This document shows positions 63,627 to 64,000 of a stretch of 64,000 nt of DNA, piece after piece (within the stretch, counting starts at the first letter, position 1; each line of letters opens with the position of its first letter). The notes under the pieces are model-generated. The model worked only from the letters and a program-made list of their open reading frames with translations, was not told where the DNA came from and did not search any database. The position numbers and the translations under genes are program-made. Source of the stretch: Paenibacillus riograndensis SBR5 (GTDB lineage Bacteria; Bacillota; Bacilli; Paenibacillales; Paenibacillaceae); NCBI RefSeq assembly GCF_000981585.1, contig NZ_LN831776.1:5253187-5317186 (forward strand), written 5' to 3'.

Positions 63627-63666
63627 CCGCGAACAAGCAGCCTCCTAAGAAGCTGCTGTTTCGCGG
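63627..63666 (-). promoter_or_regulatory. Stable hairpin in the APH-like gene leader
   Basis: CCGCGAAACAGCAGC and GCTGCTTGTTCGCGG (minus strand) form a stem of about 15 pairs with two mismatches around TTCTTAGGAG. The loop contains AGGAG, so an alternative fold could affect translation. No T-run follows, so it is not a normal terminator; the role is speculative. Confidence 0.5.
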
Positions 63667-63794
63667 CGAAAAGCCAAAAAGCTGGCTTCTATCATAGGAA
63701 AAAAGTAGAAATACAATTTCACAACTACAGTGTGGCATAACCCATTGTGAGGATTCAAAAGAAAGTTTGATTATAAGCAAGTTTTCTCGGTCAG

Positions 63795-64000
63795 TTAACA
63801 CTCCAACGATTTACAAAATTGTATATATCTCATCAGTTCCGCTATGCCGTTCATTTGCTTTTCCAATTGCTCATTCAGCTTTTGCAGAGCCACTTTGAAG
63901 GAACGTTCAATTGTAGTAAGATCATGGATCTCTAAAGCTTCAAGCAACTGCTTCATGCTTTCAATGAAAAAGACGGTTTTCCTTAAGCTGCTTAGCACAA
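63795..64000 (-). CDS. C-terminal part of a MerR-like regulator, cut by the right edge
   Basis: Sixty-seven residues visible, almost all helical; SFKVALQKLNEQLEKQMNGI with a C-terminal IQFCKSLEC looks like the dimerising coiled coil of MerR-family regulators. The N-terminal winged-helix part would lie beyond base 64000. Neighbour of the APH-like gene, so it may sense its inducer. The assignment rests only on the coiled-coil pattern. Confidence 0.45.
   Translation of the reverse strand, partial: VLSSLRKTVFFIESMKQLLEALEIHDLTTIERSFKVALQKLNEQLEKQMNGIAELMRYIQFCKSLEC

Noticed and set aside
1..64000. CRISPR arrays, tRNA or rRNA genes, prophage
   Set aside because: No regularly spaced repeat arrays, cloverleaf sequences, rRNA segments or phage structural genes were found by eye; the only tandem repeats are coding (60370-60593 and 22974-23141).

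Overview
The window looks like a chromosomal segment of a spore-forming Firmicute, most likely a Paenibacillus or close relative. It is moderately GC-rich, uses strong AAGGAGG-type ribosome binding sites, carries SpoVA and GerA-type germination genes and FMN riboswitches, has a spoVAF-lysA-ppiB neighbourhood like that of Bacillus, and is dotted with short palindromic intergenic repeats. This assignment is inference; there is no rRNA or tRNA gene in the window. Most genes lie on the minus strand.

Layout. 1-3900: riboflavin operon ribD-ribE-ribBA-ribH (ribH cut by the left edge) under an FMN riboswitch with a terminator. 3990-7430: mscL, an HTH/TPR regulator and a divergent MFS exporter. 7480-14490: an accessory, AT-richer island with a secreted matrixin-like protease, surface-type proteins, a broken paralogue, an intact group II intron plus an ORF-less copy, and two copies of a structured RNA-like element. 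14495-19150: an LPxTG surface adhesin and an integral membrane protein. 19180-24880: ppiB, lysA, spoVAF, spoVAB, spoVAA. 25628-26890: a drug/metabolite-superfamily transporter under a second FMN riboswitch, predicted to import riboflavin. 27095-33070: PstS-like protein, carboxylesterase, AI-2E family protein, acetyltransferase, [2Fe-2S] ferredoxin-like protein. 33206-37330: a GerA-type germinant receptor operon. 37461-40601: ferredoxin-NADP reductase and two FecCD iron-siderophore permeases behind a perfect Fur box, one permease broken by an amber codon. 41673-42650: a decayed IS3-family element.

42878-56380 is the most interesting block: a single-direction gene set encoding a FrlD-like sugar kinase, an ATP-dependent hydantoinase/oxoprolinase pair, a FrlB-like SIS deglycase, a complete peptide-type ABC importer, an atypical M20 amidohydrolase and a GntR regulator. 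Read together they suggest import and catabolism of glycated amino acids or peptides (Amadori products), including a cyclic amide product; that combination is not one I recognise as described.

56727-64000: TetR regulator, zinc-ribbon protein, an ECF sigma factor fused to a DUF1835-like protein with an internal ribosome binding site, a cysteine-rich CPCC protein split by an in-frame 17-residue repeat, an orphan ribbon-helix-helix regulator with its own perfect inverted repeat, and a GNAT / methyltransferase / APH-like kinase cluster next to a MerR-like regulator cut by the right edge.
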